From the NCBI GenBank assembly GCA_034509755.1, contig CM067546.1, forward strand, positions 36,106,383 through 36,170,382: a DNA stretch of 64,000 nt. The letters run 5' to 3'. Position 1 is the first letter of the stretch; every line of letters begins with the position of its first letter. Under the pieces are notes generated by a model, which was given only the letters and a program-made list of their open reading frames with translations, was not told the DNA's origin and did no database searches. The translations under genes and the position numbers were made by a program. Of the stretch, positions 12,831-25,240 are shown one piece after another. The DNA comes from Anisodus tanguticus (Eukaryota; Streptophyta; Magnoliopsida; Solanales; Solanaceae).

Positions 12831-13153
12831 ATCCATAAACTTATTTATTTTTGCTCTGAATAAAGGAATTATTCATTCTCATGTAATCATTGCATTATCA
12901 CAGCCGTTTCATTTGAGCCGCAACTAATTAAAGGAATTTTTGAATTGATTGTTAATCTTCTCCGTGCCTCCCCCGACATCACCCGGTCGTGGAAAAGTAT
13001 TACTTCCAAATGGTGGAAGGAAAAATATCACTGTTAGATTTAACCCTAACTCGATCATTTATATAAGTTCTTCCCCCGATTTTTCCAAAATTCCTTTTTA
13101 TTCTATTTACTCTATCCGCAAGATTCCCGACAAGGAAATTTGCAGCCCAGAAG

Positions 13154-13909
13154 GTGTCCTTCCGCGCAACCGCCTTGTCCAACATTCTTCAGTCTGCTTT
13201 CAGTAACCGAAAGCAGAAAACTCAAGAAGAAGTTCCTATGACTTCGATGGGAATTGGTTCTAGGGTCAAGAACCGTCACCGTCTCACTAAGCTTTGGAAA
13301 GAGGTACAAGCGAAGGCACAAGCGGACGTCATTCAAATCGACGAGGAAGAGCAGATAAATGATGAAAGCACTCATCCTAAGAGTCCCCTACGTGATGTTC
13401 AGAGACTCAGACAATTGTTTCTCCGGCTGACCCTTCTAAGCATAGATCGATCCCTATTTCCGGTACTGAGGTCGAGACATCCGCTTCTTCTGTTCGAAAA
13501 TCTCTCCCAACTCTACTCTAGAGGCTTCTCTTGCACACCTTGCAGACTTATTTTTGCATGTAAAATGCTCTCTTTTTAATTATTCTTCATATATCCTTGC
13601 CTCCTCACTGACTCTAATTCCCTTCTTCGGGGCCATGTCACTGCACTATCTACTATGGATCTAGCTAGGGCGATGGGCCCTTCTCAAGAGGAAAAGAAGT
13701 TGAAGGAGGAAATTCAGCACCTTCGGGCAGAAGTTGAAGACCTCAGAGCTGATCTCAGAGATTCAGGCTCTCTTCAAGCCTCCCTCCGATTACGTCTACA
13801 GGATGTCGTTGATTTACTACAGGACCGGAAAAATTCTCTTCAGGTATTAACCACTTCCTATGTGACCCTTCAAGGGAGAACGACTAGGTTGGCAGGACAC
13901 TGGGCATAG
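13154..13909 (+). pseudogene. Decayed TE-like ORF, C-terminal part with coiled coil
   Basis: A + frame at 13154-13579 encodes a charged segment (KNRHRLTKLWKEVQAKAQAD then IQIDEEEQ). A frame at 13655-13909 encodes a clear coiled coil (EEKKLKEEIQHLRAEVEDLR, then leucine heptads over about 50 residues) and continues past a stop to about 14010. Together with 12290-12830 it looks like one broken gene of a retroelement accessory or gag-like protein. No catalytic motif is visible. Confidence 0.45.
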
Positions 13910-14009
13910 GCCCAAGGACAGCTAAACGCCTCCGAATATATTATCGCTAAGCTCCAGGACAGATGCCAAAGATGGAAGCTTCGTAGGGATCTGGCAGTTC
14001 TAAAGAGTC

Positions 14010-16400
14010 GCGTGTTATAGTTCACTTTTACGCGGAGGCATAAAAGTTACTAAATAACTTGTTGACTCTTGGAATTATTATTTATTTAGAGTTTCCACCT
14101 ACTTTACAAGAAAAATAAAAAATTCATATTAAAAAGGATTTTTTGATATCAAAGAAAAATCATAAATTAACCAGAGTTCGGGTAAGAGTTCAAATGATCC
14201 CTCGGAGAAGGTGTTAGACACTTTGGTATTAAGGATTCGTAAGATACGGTTGAATCGGGTCTTATATAATAAAAATTGCTTGTGTTTAAAATATTGCAAA
14301 AATATAGTCATTCAAAATCTTCCGCCAAAAAATAGTTTTTCACACACATTTTAAAAAATTGAGCACGATATCCTCTTTGCAAAATTTCTTCTTTTTTGAA
14401 AATATTTTCCTTTATTTCTTTAGATAATAAACATTTGTTTTCTTCAAATGACTTAGTAAGATGAGATTTTTATTGTTTAAAAGAGGTCAACCAAAGAGGG
14501 GTTTGTTTCGCTACCCGAACTATAGCTTAACAAAGGAAATTTCTCATTTTTTACACAAAGGCATTTGTTTACTAATTCCCTTAAAACACATTAGATCAAA
14601 ACATCTGATAAATTGAGGAAGAAAGTCATATTCTTTTCTTTGGAAAATTCAAACCAAGTTATTCTCATTTTCTACTTTTTGTTTAGCAAAAAGTATTAAT
14701 TTTTGAGAAAAACAATCTTAAGAGCATTTAGGAATAAACGGCCAAAACCCGATTTTTTCTTATTAACTTAGTCCGAAAATTCTTTTAAAGACATAAAATA
14801 CTAGCGACTCTTGCAATTAAATTCTACTTAAGGGTTCCAATAATAACTAAATGTTTTACAATTAGCGAATACAATAATACTAGATAAACTAAAAGTGGGC
14901 TAATGGGTATACCGGCCCACTAGTTACCGCGTATAATAAATTAAAATCTATTATCTATGTCATTTTTATGCATGGCTGGGCCTTCTATCCGCAACTGATG
15001 TCACTGTTGCGATGATTTGGGCCTCTGGCTGTTGCTCTATGGGGCTAGACTCGATGAAGAGAGGATGCCTATGGCCTCAACACATAATGCGGGAAAGAGG
15101 AATCCGATGGACTCGTCCAAGTTTATGCATGAAAAATAAAGGAAAAGGTTAGTAACTGACCGAGAAGAAACTAAAACTAAATTGAGCACAAACTCATACA
15201 AACACATTTTTTAGAAACTCATTTAGCTACAGTTTAGTAGATTTTGTTTGGGGAGAGGGAATTATACACCAAAGAGGACTCAACATCAACATCTGTTTTT
15301 AGAGGAGGCAGTCCTTAAGAACTTCAGAGGGAAAAGATCGAAACAAGTTTGGTGTAGTAAACTTAACTCATTAACTAATTTTGAGAAAGCACACAACAAG
15401 ATACAAGTAAACACAAATGATTAAAGCATATTGATTCATAAAATTCTCTACCATATTCCAGACCTCTTAGCTCACAAATCATTCAAATATTTGTTCAACC
15501 ACGTTTATTTTTTAGCCATGTTTTGGTAAGCTACAGAGAGCAAAACTTTATGGAAAACATAGTTTGATACAACACTCCTAAAAAAATCATTAGGATTCTA
15601 TATCAATGTTAGAAAGCAACAATTAGCTGCTGTTTAGGAACTGAATTCTAAATCATTTTGACGTTATATTGAAAGTAACAGAGAAATAGAGATAAAGATA
15701 ACTATCTAATCACTCGTGGCATTCAAGAAACTATTTGACAAGGAAAGAAAATTCTGATCTGTTCTAGTATTAACTATAAACCATGACTTGAGCTATAAAA
15801 AGAACAGGTGGACAAACTCTATTATTTATACATGGCATTTAATCGAATACTTAACCAAAGTAGAAAGAAACCTTTGAATATGCCATGAATTTCACTCCTA
15901 CTTAGCTCTTGTTAAAACATTAAGACATATCTTAGTAATATTCAACTGAACTGGTAAAAACAAAGTAATTACATTAGACAAGAAGAATCCACGTTCAATG
16001 TAAACTCTGTCATGGTTTTGAAAGCAAAGAGTCAGTTAAAGACGGGATCTACATAAACTTGAAAGCCATTACATGTTAACAGGCAAAAAGTGCTCGGAGG
16101 ACATATTTCTGAATTATTCTCAAGGGCAAACATGAATGAAAGGTATTACTGGATTAACATACTTTTACTTCATTTTAATCTAGCCCTGTGATCACATATA
16201 AAGCGAAACTATAAAAAACAGGAGAAAACATCCCCAAACACACTCTAAAACATACCGGAGCATATACATTTTTGCAGGAGTCATAACAATTCCTATTGTA
16301 ATCAGAAAAGTGAAAACTCAACCTACAAACCTACTAGATTTTTTATCCTGTTTTTTATCTGTAGTCGGGTCACGATGCTGAGCTATCCTTGGAAGCACTT
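14010..16400 (+). mobile_element. LTR-like non-coding sequence, possibly Ogre/Tat type
   Basis: No open frame of note. Around 14085-14270 it reads like the start of Ogre-type LTRs: a 'first-exon' gtttccacct block, then a ggtgttagacactttgg block comparable with ggggttaggcatcctttaag at about 38363 in the solo LTR. The rest to 16400 is AT-rich without recognisable ends. A short motif atcctgttttttatctg at 16342 recurs in similar form at about 17467, suggesting that whatever lies between was inserted. Confidence 0.35.
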
Positions 16401-17400
16401 GTTGGAAATTTACTAATGTGGAATTAAGTTTATCCCATTATTTATGACTCGAACAATTGGGGTCCCGCACGTCGGAAACGTCGTTTCCACACACGTGCAC
16501 ACGTAGTGCCAAGTATCGCAAATTTCATTAGTGAAAGAGATATTGGTACGTAAGTAATACGTTTGAGACATAAAATGATGGACGGTTATTGGCCAAATGA
16601 CAAATATTCCACGTTGGTAAACGAAGGAAGAAGTGTAAGATAAAACGAGTCGGAAGTCGCCGCGGAGCCGCGAAGGGCCGCGGCGCAGCCCTGTCGGAGT
16701 CGAGGTGCCGGAGCGCCGCGGCGCTAATTGGGTGGTCAGTCACTGGAGCCGCGGCGCTTCGGAGGCAGAATGCTGCGACGAGAAGATGGAAAGTTCTGAC
16801 TTTTGAGCTGATTTTGGAGCATTGAATCTCCATTATTTGGCACATGAATTCAACCATTATTTGGTTGAATGTAACCCCTCAATAAGTGTCATTACATGGC
16901 TATTGAAGGTCATTAGTTGGCTAGTTGAGGGATCATCTCTTTACACTATGAATTGACGCCTTTGGCTCAATTGTTCAACACACTAAGAAAACACTACAGA
17001 ATTTTCTGACATCTTCTTCTTCCTCTCTAGCAAGTTTACTATACTCAAAGTTTTTCAAGAGTAACACATGAGTTTCCTTTGCTCATTTGTTAAGTTGCTG
17101 TTGTATTTTGGGAGACTATTGCCCGACAACGTAAAAGGATATATACGGAGCAATCTTGTCTTAAAGACAGAGTGGCATCACTCGACTCAGCAAATCACAA
17201 GCTGTTTGTAACGTTCTTGATTCTAGTTTTGTTGTAATCTTTAGTTTATCCTTTCTAGCAATTTGTAATATTTACTTACTTCCCGTTTCCTGCAATTGTT
17301 GTAACTCACAGCTCTTCGCGGAGATAGAGATGATTCAGATGTGGAAGCTAGTGATGAGCCCCCTCCCGTTTGACCTTTCGGTCTTTTTATTTTGTTGGTA
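16401..17400 (+). mobile_element. Probable LTR remnant, copia-like
   Basis: Starts tgttggaaatttactaatg and contains a TATA-like ctctttacactatgaattg near 16938 followed by a leader-like stretch, as copia LTRs often do. Similar sequence motifs bracket it (16342 and 17467), consistent with an insertion. It includes an unusually GC-rich block at 16660-16760 (ccgcggcgc repeats) that differs from the AT-rich flanks. No internal coding domain follows, so it is at best a solo or truncated LTR. Confidence 0.35.
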
Positions 17401-18340
17401 ACATTTGAAACACCCTCGGCGGACCATGGAGCGGGCGTACCGTAACCTTTCGCGCATTAATTTTTATCCTGTTTTTATTTGTCATCGGGTCACTTTTGGG
17501 CTCGGTGATTATCTTTTGTAACCGGGTTGATTTCAACCCGAAAAAATATAAATTAAATAATTTCCTTTTCCGCAATTCTACTCAAGGTCTCCATTCCATG
17601 TCTCCATTTTTAGAAGTAATTTTTTGTTACTTCTGCGAGTCTATTTGTTGACTATGATTTCTTTGCTTCATAAATTGAAAACTTATTTTAAAGCTTACTT
17701 TATAGCGGGTAAATAACAAGCTTCAGAAGTTTTTTAAGAACTTACCATCAAACTTGAATTTACTTTGAAAGATATATTCTTTCATCTTATATCGGGGCTT
17801 CTCGTGGCCTGTATAGTTGGTTCCGGTCAACTTAAAACTCTGATACTTTTAGTATCCGGAGCGTTAACTTTTATTTTTCATTAAGGTTTTTAATAAGAGA
17901 GGACAGTTACTTTTAATGGTATTGTAGAAGAGAACGTCTCATGTTCATTATGGCACGAAATTTTCGATATGTTTAAGTCAACATACATTTTTATGCTCGT
18001 GATAGCAAAGATTTATTAATCATAAAAGAAAATTTTCATTAAATCCTTTAACTTACAAATGTGAAGACAAGTGCAAGAATAATCCGGTTGTCATCTAGTG
18101 TGATCAGTCTGGTTACATGTAATTTGAAAATTTGGGCAATCCCCAGCATTTGGGAAGTCCCCAATATCGAGTACTTTTCTTTGAAGCGCTGAAATTTTCG
18201 TAAAATCTTCTTCACTCCTATCTGGGTGTATATGGCCCCCCAGTGTCTGGGAGTTCATGCCATGAGGACCCGAACACTGTATAGCACTCCTCGGTAGCAA
18301 GACTATCAACATGCTTAACTGTGGGTGCTGCCTCATTAAA
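17401..18340. other. No gene recognised; probably the 3' flank of the Tat element
   Basis: About 0.9 kb of AT-rich sequence with no credible open frame. By position it should include the polypurine tract and 3' LTR of the minus-strand Tat element, but I could not match it to the 5' LTR at 24013-24600, so that LTR is either missing or too diverged to see. Confidence 0.3.
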
Positions 18341-18344
18341 ATTC

Positions 18345-19250
18345 TTGCCGAAAAAATTCAATTGGGATAAAAACGGATGAAGGGAAAAAGAGTGCAATGC
18401 GAAGTTTGTTTCTTTGTTGGTCTGTCAGCTGGTAAGATCCTTTACCGGCGATATCGGTAACGGTGTATGGACATTCCTAGTTTGCGCCTAATTTTCCCGC
18501 ATTATATTCCAAGGTACTCTGAGTTACCCTTTGGAGCACTAAGTCCCCAAGTTTGAAATGGCGAAGATTTGTGCGCCGGTTATAGTATCATTTCATTCTT
18601 TAATTTTGGGCTACCATCTGGATGTATGCAAGATCTCGACATTTTTTAGAAAATCCAGGTGTACGGACATTGATTCTGCATTTGACTTGTCCTCTGCCCG
18701 AAGATACCTCAAGCTGGGAGTCCCAACTTTTACCGGAATCAAACCTCTGCATCATAGACCAAGGAAAATGAGTTTCTCCAGTACTCATTTTTGTTGTGGT
18801 TCCATATGCCCATAGAATTTCTGGTAGCATAGAAGACCAGTTCCTTTTGCAGCTTCTAAATTCTTTTTCAGGTTTTAGATTATGGTCTTGTTTGTTGATT
18901 TTGCTTGACCATTTGCACTGGGATGATAGGGAGTGAAGGTGATACACTTGATGTTAAAGTATAGAAGAACTTCGTAACTTTAGCCCCAATAAAATTATGG
19001 TCGTTGGCACAAGCTATCTTCTTGAAAATGTCAAAACGACAGATGATGTGTTGCCAAATAAAGTCCATCACCTCCTTCTCCCGGAGCTTTGCATAAGCTA
19101 CAGCTTCAATCCATTTAGAAAAATAGTCAGTCATAAATATAATTTGACATATCTGTCTTTATGTTGCTGGCAAAAGTCCTACTATGTTCATCCCCCATTT
19201 TATAAATGGCCATGGAGATACAACCGGATGCAATTCTTCTCCGGGTTGGT
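18345..19250 (-). pseudogene. Tat element integrase
   Basis: 19134-18880 contains TDYFSKWIEAVAYAKLRE and NFIGAKVTKFF, the integrase core (first Asp in VDYFTKW-type motif; the second-Asp motif is altered to ANDHNF). 18947-18600 contains MLPEILWAYGTTTKMSTGE. Below it, frame fragments to about 18345 resemble the C-terminal YNAGKL.A.WE.PY segment. The zinc-binding HHCC part near 19250-19140 is only faintly legible. Confidence 0.8.
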
Positions 19251-19351
19251 GTAACAGTTGTGTATGATGCTGACTTGTCATATTTTGTATCTTCCTCGAT
19301 TCGGGACTAGTAATAGTCGACCCTCGTGAGTTTTCTCATTAAAGATTCCGC

Positions 19352-20110
19352 TCATGAATAGTTTCCGTATATGTCTTCATGGACTTCCCTCATTACGTAA
19401 TCAGCTTCATCGAGACCTACACACCGGGCTAATGGACCATAAAAATACCATAGATAAAGTTTTCTGTCTATGACACAGTACCGAGCGACTTTAGTCCTCA
19501 AAGTTCTGGATGTTTTTGGGTCCTCCGGGAACTTTTCATTTATAAGGTAGTATAAGAATTCATTCCTCCAGTCCCAAGTTAGGGTGATTGAATTCACCTC
19601 ATTGTAACCTACGAGATCCAATGCCGAGTGCAACAGCTGAACAACCGACTTGGCTTTAGAACCCTCGATTTTCGTGCCGGAGCCCAAGTTTGCGAGTGTA
19701 TCTGCCTCTATATTTTCTTCCTGAGGTATATGTACCACCGTCCATTCTTAAAACGAGGACAAAAGCTTCAGAACCTTCTCGAGGTATCTCGATATACGTT
19801 ATTATTTTTCCTCGAATACCCCATGGATTTGGTTCACCACCAGAAGTGAATCACACTTGACTTCAATAATTTGAGAGCCTAAGCCTCGGGCTAATTCCAA
19901 ACCTACAACCAAAGCGTCATACTCGACTTCAGAGTTAGTCAATGGAGTGCTATGAATTGTCTGTCTTAAAATTTCACCGGTGGGAGTCAACCCCACCCCT
20001 TTACATATAATATATGAAGTGCAATACTACTCTCAGATCAGTCTCTTTGACGTTTGAGGCTCCATCTGTGTAGAGCGTCCAGACCCCAAGATCAAGATTG
20101 CTTATTTTTC
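19352..20110 (-). pseudogene. Tat element second (archaeal-type) RNase H
   Basis: Minus frames give WTLYTDGASN at about 20090-20060 (first catalytic Asp), LTNSEVEYDALVVGLELA (catalytic Glu) and VKCDSLLVVNQIHG (catalytic Asp) in 19996-19802. 19738-19352 adds the connection to integrase (IPQEENIEADTLANLGS). This order and these motifs identify the additional RNase H that defines the Tat clade. Confidence 0.88.
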
Positions 20111-20499
20111 CGCTTGAGGGGTTACTCTCGGACTGAAGTCGGCCACAAAATCTGCTAGTACCTGTGACGTTATTAACAATCCAGAGTCTATATTCAATAT
20201 CAAATTCACTCAATTCTACCGTTCATTTAGCCAGACGCCCGAAAAGCTCGGGCTTATGTAACACATTTTAAGTAGAAATATGGTTACTACAACAATTGAG
20301 TGTCATTGAAAATAAGGCTGAAGCTTTCGCGATGACATAACTAAAGCAAAAGCCAGTCTCTCGAGCAATGGGTACCGGGTCTCGGCCTCTAACATTACTT
20401 TACTTACGTAATAGACATGAAATTGCATACTTTTTTCTCCCATACCATAACTGCACTTACTGCTACCTCCGAGACTACAAGATATATGAGTAATTATTC

Positions 20500-21230
20500 T
20501 CCGTCCTTTGACTTTGACATGAGCGGATGGCTGGATAAGTAGGCTTTAAGGTCCCATAGGGCCTGTTGGAATTCAGGCGTCCAAACAAAATCGTTCTTCT
20601 TTTTCAAAAGTGAGAAGAACCTGTGATATTTTTTGATGATTGGGAGATAAATCTGCTTAGAGCCGCCACTCATCCGGTCAACTGTTGTACCGCATTCACG
20701 TCTTCAAGCGTGTCCGGTATGTCTTGAACAACCTTTATTTTGTCAGGATTTATCTCGATTCCTATCTAAGAAACCAAGAACCTTAGGAATTTTTTGGAAC
20801 CCACCCCGAAGGCACATTTCTCGGGGTTAAACTTCATATTAACTTCCTCAATACCTCAAACATTTCCTACAAATGACTTAAATAGTCCTCTGCACAAAGA
20901 CTTTTAACAAGCATATCATCTATATATACTTCCAGAGTTTTTCCTATTTGCTTTTCAAATATTTTGTTTACTAACCTTTGATATGCAGCTCTATCGTTTT
21001 TAGTCAAAAAGGCATAACGTTATAACAATAAGTGTCGAAAGTAGTTAAAAAATGTTTTCTCTTGGTCTTTCGGCATCCTTATTTGGTTATACGTGGAATA
21101 CGCATCGATAAAACTCAAGATCTCATGCCCAGCTATAGCATTGATCATCTGATCTATGTTTGGCAACGGGAATGAGTCTTTTGGACATTGTTTATTTAAA
21201 TCCTTATAATCAATGCACATTCTAAATTTA
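20500..21230 (-). pseudogene. Tat element reverse transcriptase and first RNase H
   Basis: 21220-21020 on minus reads CIDYKDLNKQCPKDSFPLPN then ILSFIDAYSTYNQIRM, the RT palm. After a frame change VYIDDMLVKS appears at about 20935-20905, giving the catalytic YIDD. Further down, NDFVWTPEFQQAL and a degenerate RNase H start follow at about 20600-20450. Stops and shifts separate all three blocks. Confidence 0.85.
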
Positions 21231-21735
21231 TTCCTCTTTTAGGTACTACGACTATGTTTGTTAACCAGTCTGAGTATTTCACTTCTTGGATTGACCATAT
21301 ATTAAGTAATCTAGATACCTCTTTTTAAACAAACCCGTTGCTGAGTTCAGCGATCGACCATTTTTCTGTCGCACGAGCAGAAAACTGAGATCCAAGCCCA
21401 ACTTATGAGTTATGACTTCTAAAGGTATGTCTATCATATCTTCATGTGACCATGTAAATCAATCAACGTTAGCTGCAAGATATTTAAGAATTAAATTCCT
21501 AAGCTTTGGGTTAACCCCATGCCCATGTATACCTTCATGTCGGGAGTTTCTGGGTGTAGTGCAATTTGTCTAAGTTCCTCTACAATGGACTTGGTGGCAT
21601 CTGACTCATCTGATACCTAAAATATCTAGGCACCTGGTATCGATTCAAAAACTCTTCCTTCGGATAGGTTAATTCCGACTCTGCCGGTGAAACCTAATGA
21701 ACATCTATCGATGATGGCTTTGTCTTCTGTAATTG

Positions 21736-22311
21736 CTATTTAGGATCTGCCACCATCCCTGATTCCTCTATGTCATACATCTCCCTAACAATGGGTTGTT
21801 CTCCTCGAATTTGCTTAATCCCTTCTGGTGTAGGAAATTTCACCAACAGATGCAATGTTGATGGGATCATCTTCATATCATTTATCCACGGCCTCCCGAA
21901 TATTGCGTTATATCTCATATCACCGTCAATGATATAAATTTTTGTCATCTTAATGACTCCCATCGCATCCAATGGTAAATCTACTTCCTCCTTCGTGGTC
22001 TCGCTTGACATATTAAAACTTGAGAGAGTTCTGACAGCTGGAATAATTTTATCTGCCATATTCATCTCTTCTTCCATCTTTAGTAGGATAATATTAGCTA
22101 AGCTCCCGGGATCGATCATAACTCTCTTCACCTGGAAGCAATTAATAGGTATTGAAATTACTAATGCGTCGTTGAGAGGGAAAATCACACCGGCAATATC
22201 TTCTTCGATGAAAATGATAGTGTGTTCATCTGGTATATCCCAAAATCTCTTTTCCTGGGTTACTGAGATTTTTGTCTTTTTAGCCGCAGTGAAAGATGTA
22301 GCGGCAATCAT
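21736..22311 (-). pseudogene. Tat element aspartic protease region
   Basis: A 191-codon open stretch overlaps the gag frame by four bases. It contains VKRVMIDPGSLANIILLKM, where DPGS corresponds to the D(S/T)G catalytic loop of this lineage, then a hydrophobic beta-rich segment ending IYIIDGDMRYNAIFGRPWI, matching the YN.I.GRP.L block that typically follows the protease. It is the longest continuous frame of the element. Confidence 0.82.
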
Positions 22312-23971
22312 TGACCTGCGATCGAATTTGATTTGTCTTCGGCAGGTGGTCTCCGCTCATAATTATTTTGAGTTTTTTTGCTCAAATATTCTCGGAGGTG
22401 GCTCGTGCTCACCATTCCTACCACCTCCTCTCTTAAATGTCTATAGTCTGTGATTTTATATCCCTGAGTGCCATGAAAATCACACCAGACGGATTGATAT
22501 TTTTTATTAAGATCGGATTGCAATGGCTTCGAAGGTCGTGACGCTAGATGAGTTCTCTGTACTGCCATCATTTGATCCTCGTTGATATTGAAATTATACT
22601 CGGATAATTTTGGGTATCCAGTACCCTTAGTAGAGTTAGATGAATTCCTTTGTCGAAATTCACCAATCCTTGATTGTTTCGTCCAGATCCTTCCTTGTTG
22701 TTTGTCTTTTCGAATGAGCGAAAACCTTGTCTGCCTCCTTGCTTTCCGGGAGAAGGATAAGGTTGGAAGCAATTATTTGAGGAGTTCCGACTCCTTTGTA
22801 TGACTTACGAAAAATACTTTTGGCTTGAGTCCCCAGTAAATTATATTTTATTCGGATCTTGGATTCATATCGGTTGTGCACATCTTCCCAGGTTGTAGCC
22901 TGGAACTCCAAGAGATTTTCCTTGAGCTTTTGTGAGGCGTCTGAACTTGAAGAAATCAAACCTTTTCTGAAAGCCTCTGCAACCCATTCATCCGGGACTG
23001 TGGGTAGCAGCATCCGTTCCTTCTGGAACCATGAAATGAAGTTTCTAAGGAGTTTTGTTTCTCCCTGAGCAATGTGAAAGATATCTGTTTTGCGTGTCTT
23101 CACCTTCTGTGCCCCCACATGAGATTTTATGAACATGTCGGTGAGCTGGGTGAATGATCCAACGAATGCTTAGGGAGGAGTGAATACCATGTTAAGGCTC
23201 CATTAGCAAGTGTTTCAACAAACTTCTTGATCAGAACCGATTTTATTTTGTGTTCCCTTAGATCATTCCCATTTACGATTGTATTATAGGCCATTATGTG
23301 ATCCTCTGGATCAAGTGTCCCATCATACTTGGCTACAAATGGAATTTTAAACCTCTTGGGGCTCAGTTTGGGCACAACCTTAGGCTTATACGCCAACTGA
23401 ATATATTTTCTTGCGTCTGGTCCTTCAACCACAAGAAGGGCTCCCGGTATTTGATTTAATCAGTGCCGGAACACCTTGACATTTTTTTCTACGTTGGTGT
23501 CTACTTTGTTCGTCATATCCTTTATAAATTTTAAAACATGTTCCTGAAAATCCTTTTCAGGAACGACTTCGCTTTCTGAAGCGCCATCATTTCTCGATCT
23601 ACTCTGATCGTTTTCCATATCTCCATTGGTATTTGATAGAGGTGTCGGTTCATCCGTTGGAGTACTGGCATTCTTGGACTTATATTCTGAATGAAATCAT
23701 ATTTGATGGTCCAACTGTTCGCTCATAGCGTCATTTTGCGCCCTTAGATTTTGTATGGCTTCCTTGGGCGTTTCATCATTGGGAACATCCTCATGCTGAG
23801 TCTCTCCGCCTTCGGAAGTGGCTCTATCTGCAACCAACGGTCTTTTGGTGCCGAGGTTCCTATCGGCATAACATCTGATCCGAGTGGGATGTTGTTAGTG
23901 TTATCCCCGATGTTGTGACTGCTTCTTTGTTCTCCTACTCCTGTCATTTGTTTGTTCTGAACAAAGAACAA
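22308..23971 (-). pseudogene. Tat element gag
   Basis: Three minus frames in order. 23971-23744 holds a leader. 23432-23127 contains PFVAKYDGTLDPEDHI and ALTWYSLLP, the retrotransposon gag core. 23136-22660 continues with FISWFQKERMLLPTVPDEWV and DASQKLKENLLEFQATTWED. 22772-22308 contains a CDFHGTQGYKITDYRHL block, equivalent to the C.FHG..GH.T..C knuckle of this lineage with key residues altered (H to K, C to Y). The capsid-forming protein is therefore broken and its zinc-binding site lost. Confidence 0.85.
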
Positions 23972-24012
23972 GACTTGAAGAAAAAATAAGATTAGTAGAA
24001 AGAGTGGTCAAT

Positions 24013-24600
24013 TGTGACACCATAATTGTCCAAGCCCCACGGTGGTCAAGGACACATGGATCTTAAGTGACTGATTTGACAATAATGCTAGATAAAATAT
24101 ACTGGAAGTAAATAATATTAAGACAAATTAAAGTAATAATTAGCATGAGCTTTGTGTTATCTCTGGGCAAAGTCACCGCAACTCGTATAAAAGCACAATA
24201 ATCGAGAGAGAGTGAGAAAGTATCTTGTAATAACTTGAATCTGGTCCTTTACAATGGAATTATGTGTCCTATTTATACATGAGTTTCACATGTACACACC
24301 CTACGAAATATGTCTCATTAATATAGGAGAATGAATGTTGCAATAATTGGATAATTAATATCTTCATAAATGTCATTAATGCTTCGTTGAAAAATGTATA
24401 ACCGGTTCAGTAACGGTTGTCCGTTATGATTCAAACGGCTCATTTGACCTTCTGAGTTACCGGTACACGTATGCGTATGACGCTCCCGGTCTTGCTCGCG
24501 TTTCACTGGTAGCGAGGCTAATCTGGACTTGACTCAACTACCACGTGTCACATCACTATTCGTACAACTGTCTTATACGAATTTTACCTATACTACTACA
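24013..24600 (-). mobile_element. 5' LTR of the Tat element
   Basis: On minus it starts TGTAGTAGTATAGG at 24600 and ends near 24013 in tgtcaca. It holds a TATA box on minus (tgtataaatagg, about 24285-24270) and a cattaatgacatttatgaag block. The same blocks, in the same order, occur on + at 26248-26860, confirming an LTR of the same family. Confidence 0.78.
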
Positions 24601-25106
24601 TTTTCATATTTTCTCAAATAAATAAAGGGAAGATAATTTCAGATTATCTTATTGGTTCATTAGTGCAGATTCAACTTTTTGACTTTGAAGTCGTTAAAAT
24701 AAAAAAACGGTCTAGATTTTATTGGTACTCTATAGTTTTGTTGTGTAATTTTCTTGGAGGTTCTCTTGTTTATCATTTAAAAAAAAAAAATTATATAGCT
24801 ATGTTATATGGTCAGTTCCAAATGTTCTGTTGAAAATATAATTCTGATCCTTCTCGAATAAATGTTTTTGCTAGCCAAAAATGCGGTGACATTGCATCAG
24901 ACCTGGCGAGGTGGGAAAAAAAAGAAAGAAAGAGAAAAGAAAATAAGATAATTCAATAAATAAAAAATACAAATAAAAATAAAACTTTGTTTTAAATAAA
25001 ATTGACACATTACAAACAAGGATTGATATGTGACAAGCGCTTCAATTTTAAATTAGATTGCGAGAAAGAGAGATAATAATACTTGTTCAAAATTATTTGA
25101 GGATAC
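24601..25106. other. AT-rich intergenic DNA
   Basis: No open frame, TE end or RNA gene seen. There is an A run at 24779-24790 and a purine-rich (GAAA)n-like stretch near 24915-24945. Confidence 0.5.
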
Positions 25107-25240
25107 TAGAATAACAACACAATAACACACCCATTATAATCTCATAAATGGAGTTTGGTGAGGATAAGACGTACGCAAAACTTATTCCTATCTTAGGAGA
25201 TAAAAATGTTGTTTTCGATAAATTCTTGGCTCAAAAATAA
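25107..25240 (-). mobile_element. Highly decayed SINE/RTE-type 3' tail
   Basis: Read on +, it resembles block for block the reverse complement of the Solanaceae SINE tail: acacacccattataatctca, then a tggagtttggtgaggat block, a gacgtacgcaaaacttattc block and gttgttttcgata before cttggctcaa. The better copies at 59588 and 59787 show the same succession. Substitution is heavy, so this is among the oldest insertions here. Confidence 0.5.

Larger units (their letters stand above)
18341..24600 (-). mobile_element. Tat-lineage Ty3/gypsy retrotransposon, decayed
   Basis: On minus, from 24600 down: LTR, gag, protease, RT with YIDD, RNase H, a second (archaeal-type) RNase H, and integrase. The extra RNase H between RT/RH and integrase is the hallmark of the Tat lineage. 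Frames are broken many times, so the polyprotein is not made. A 3' LTR could not be recognised. Confidence 0.88.

Noticed and set aside
16528..16857. 109-codon minus frame, Ala/Arg/Pro-rich
   Set aside because: It coincides with a short GC-rich block in an LTR-like region and has no recognisable domain.
18558..19254. + strand open frames opposite the integrase
   Set aside because: They are antisense shadows of the Tat integrase, whose motifs are clear on minus.
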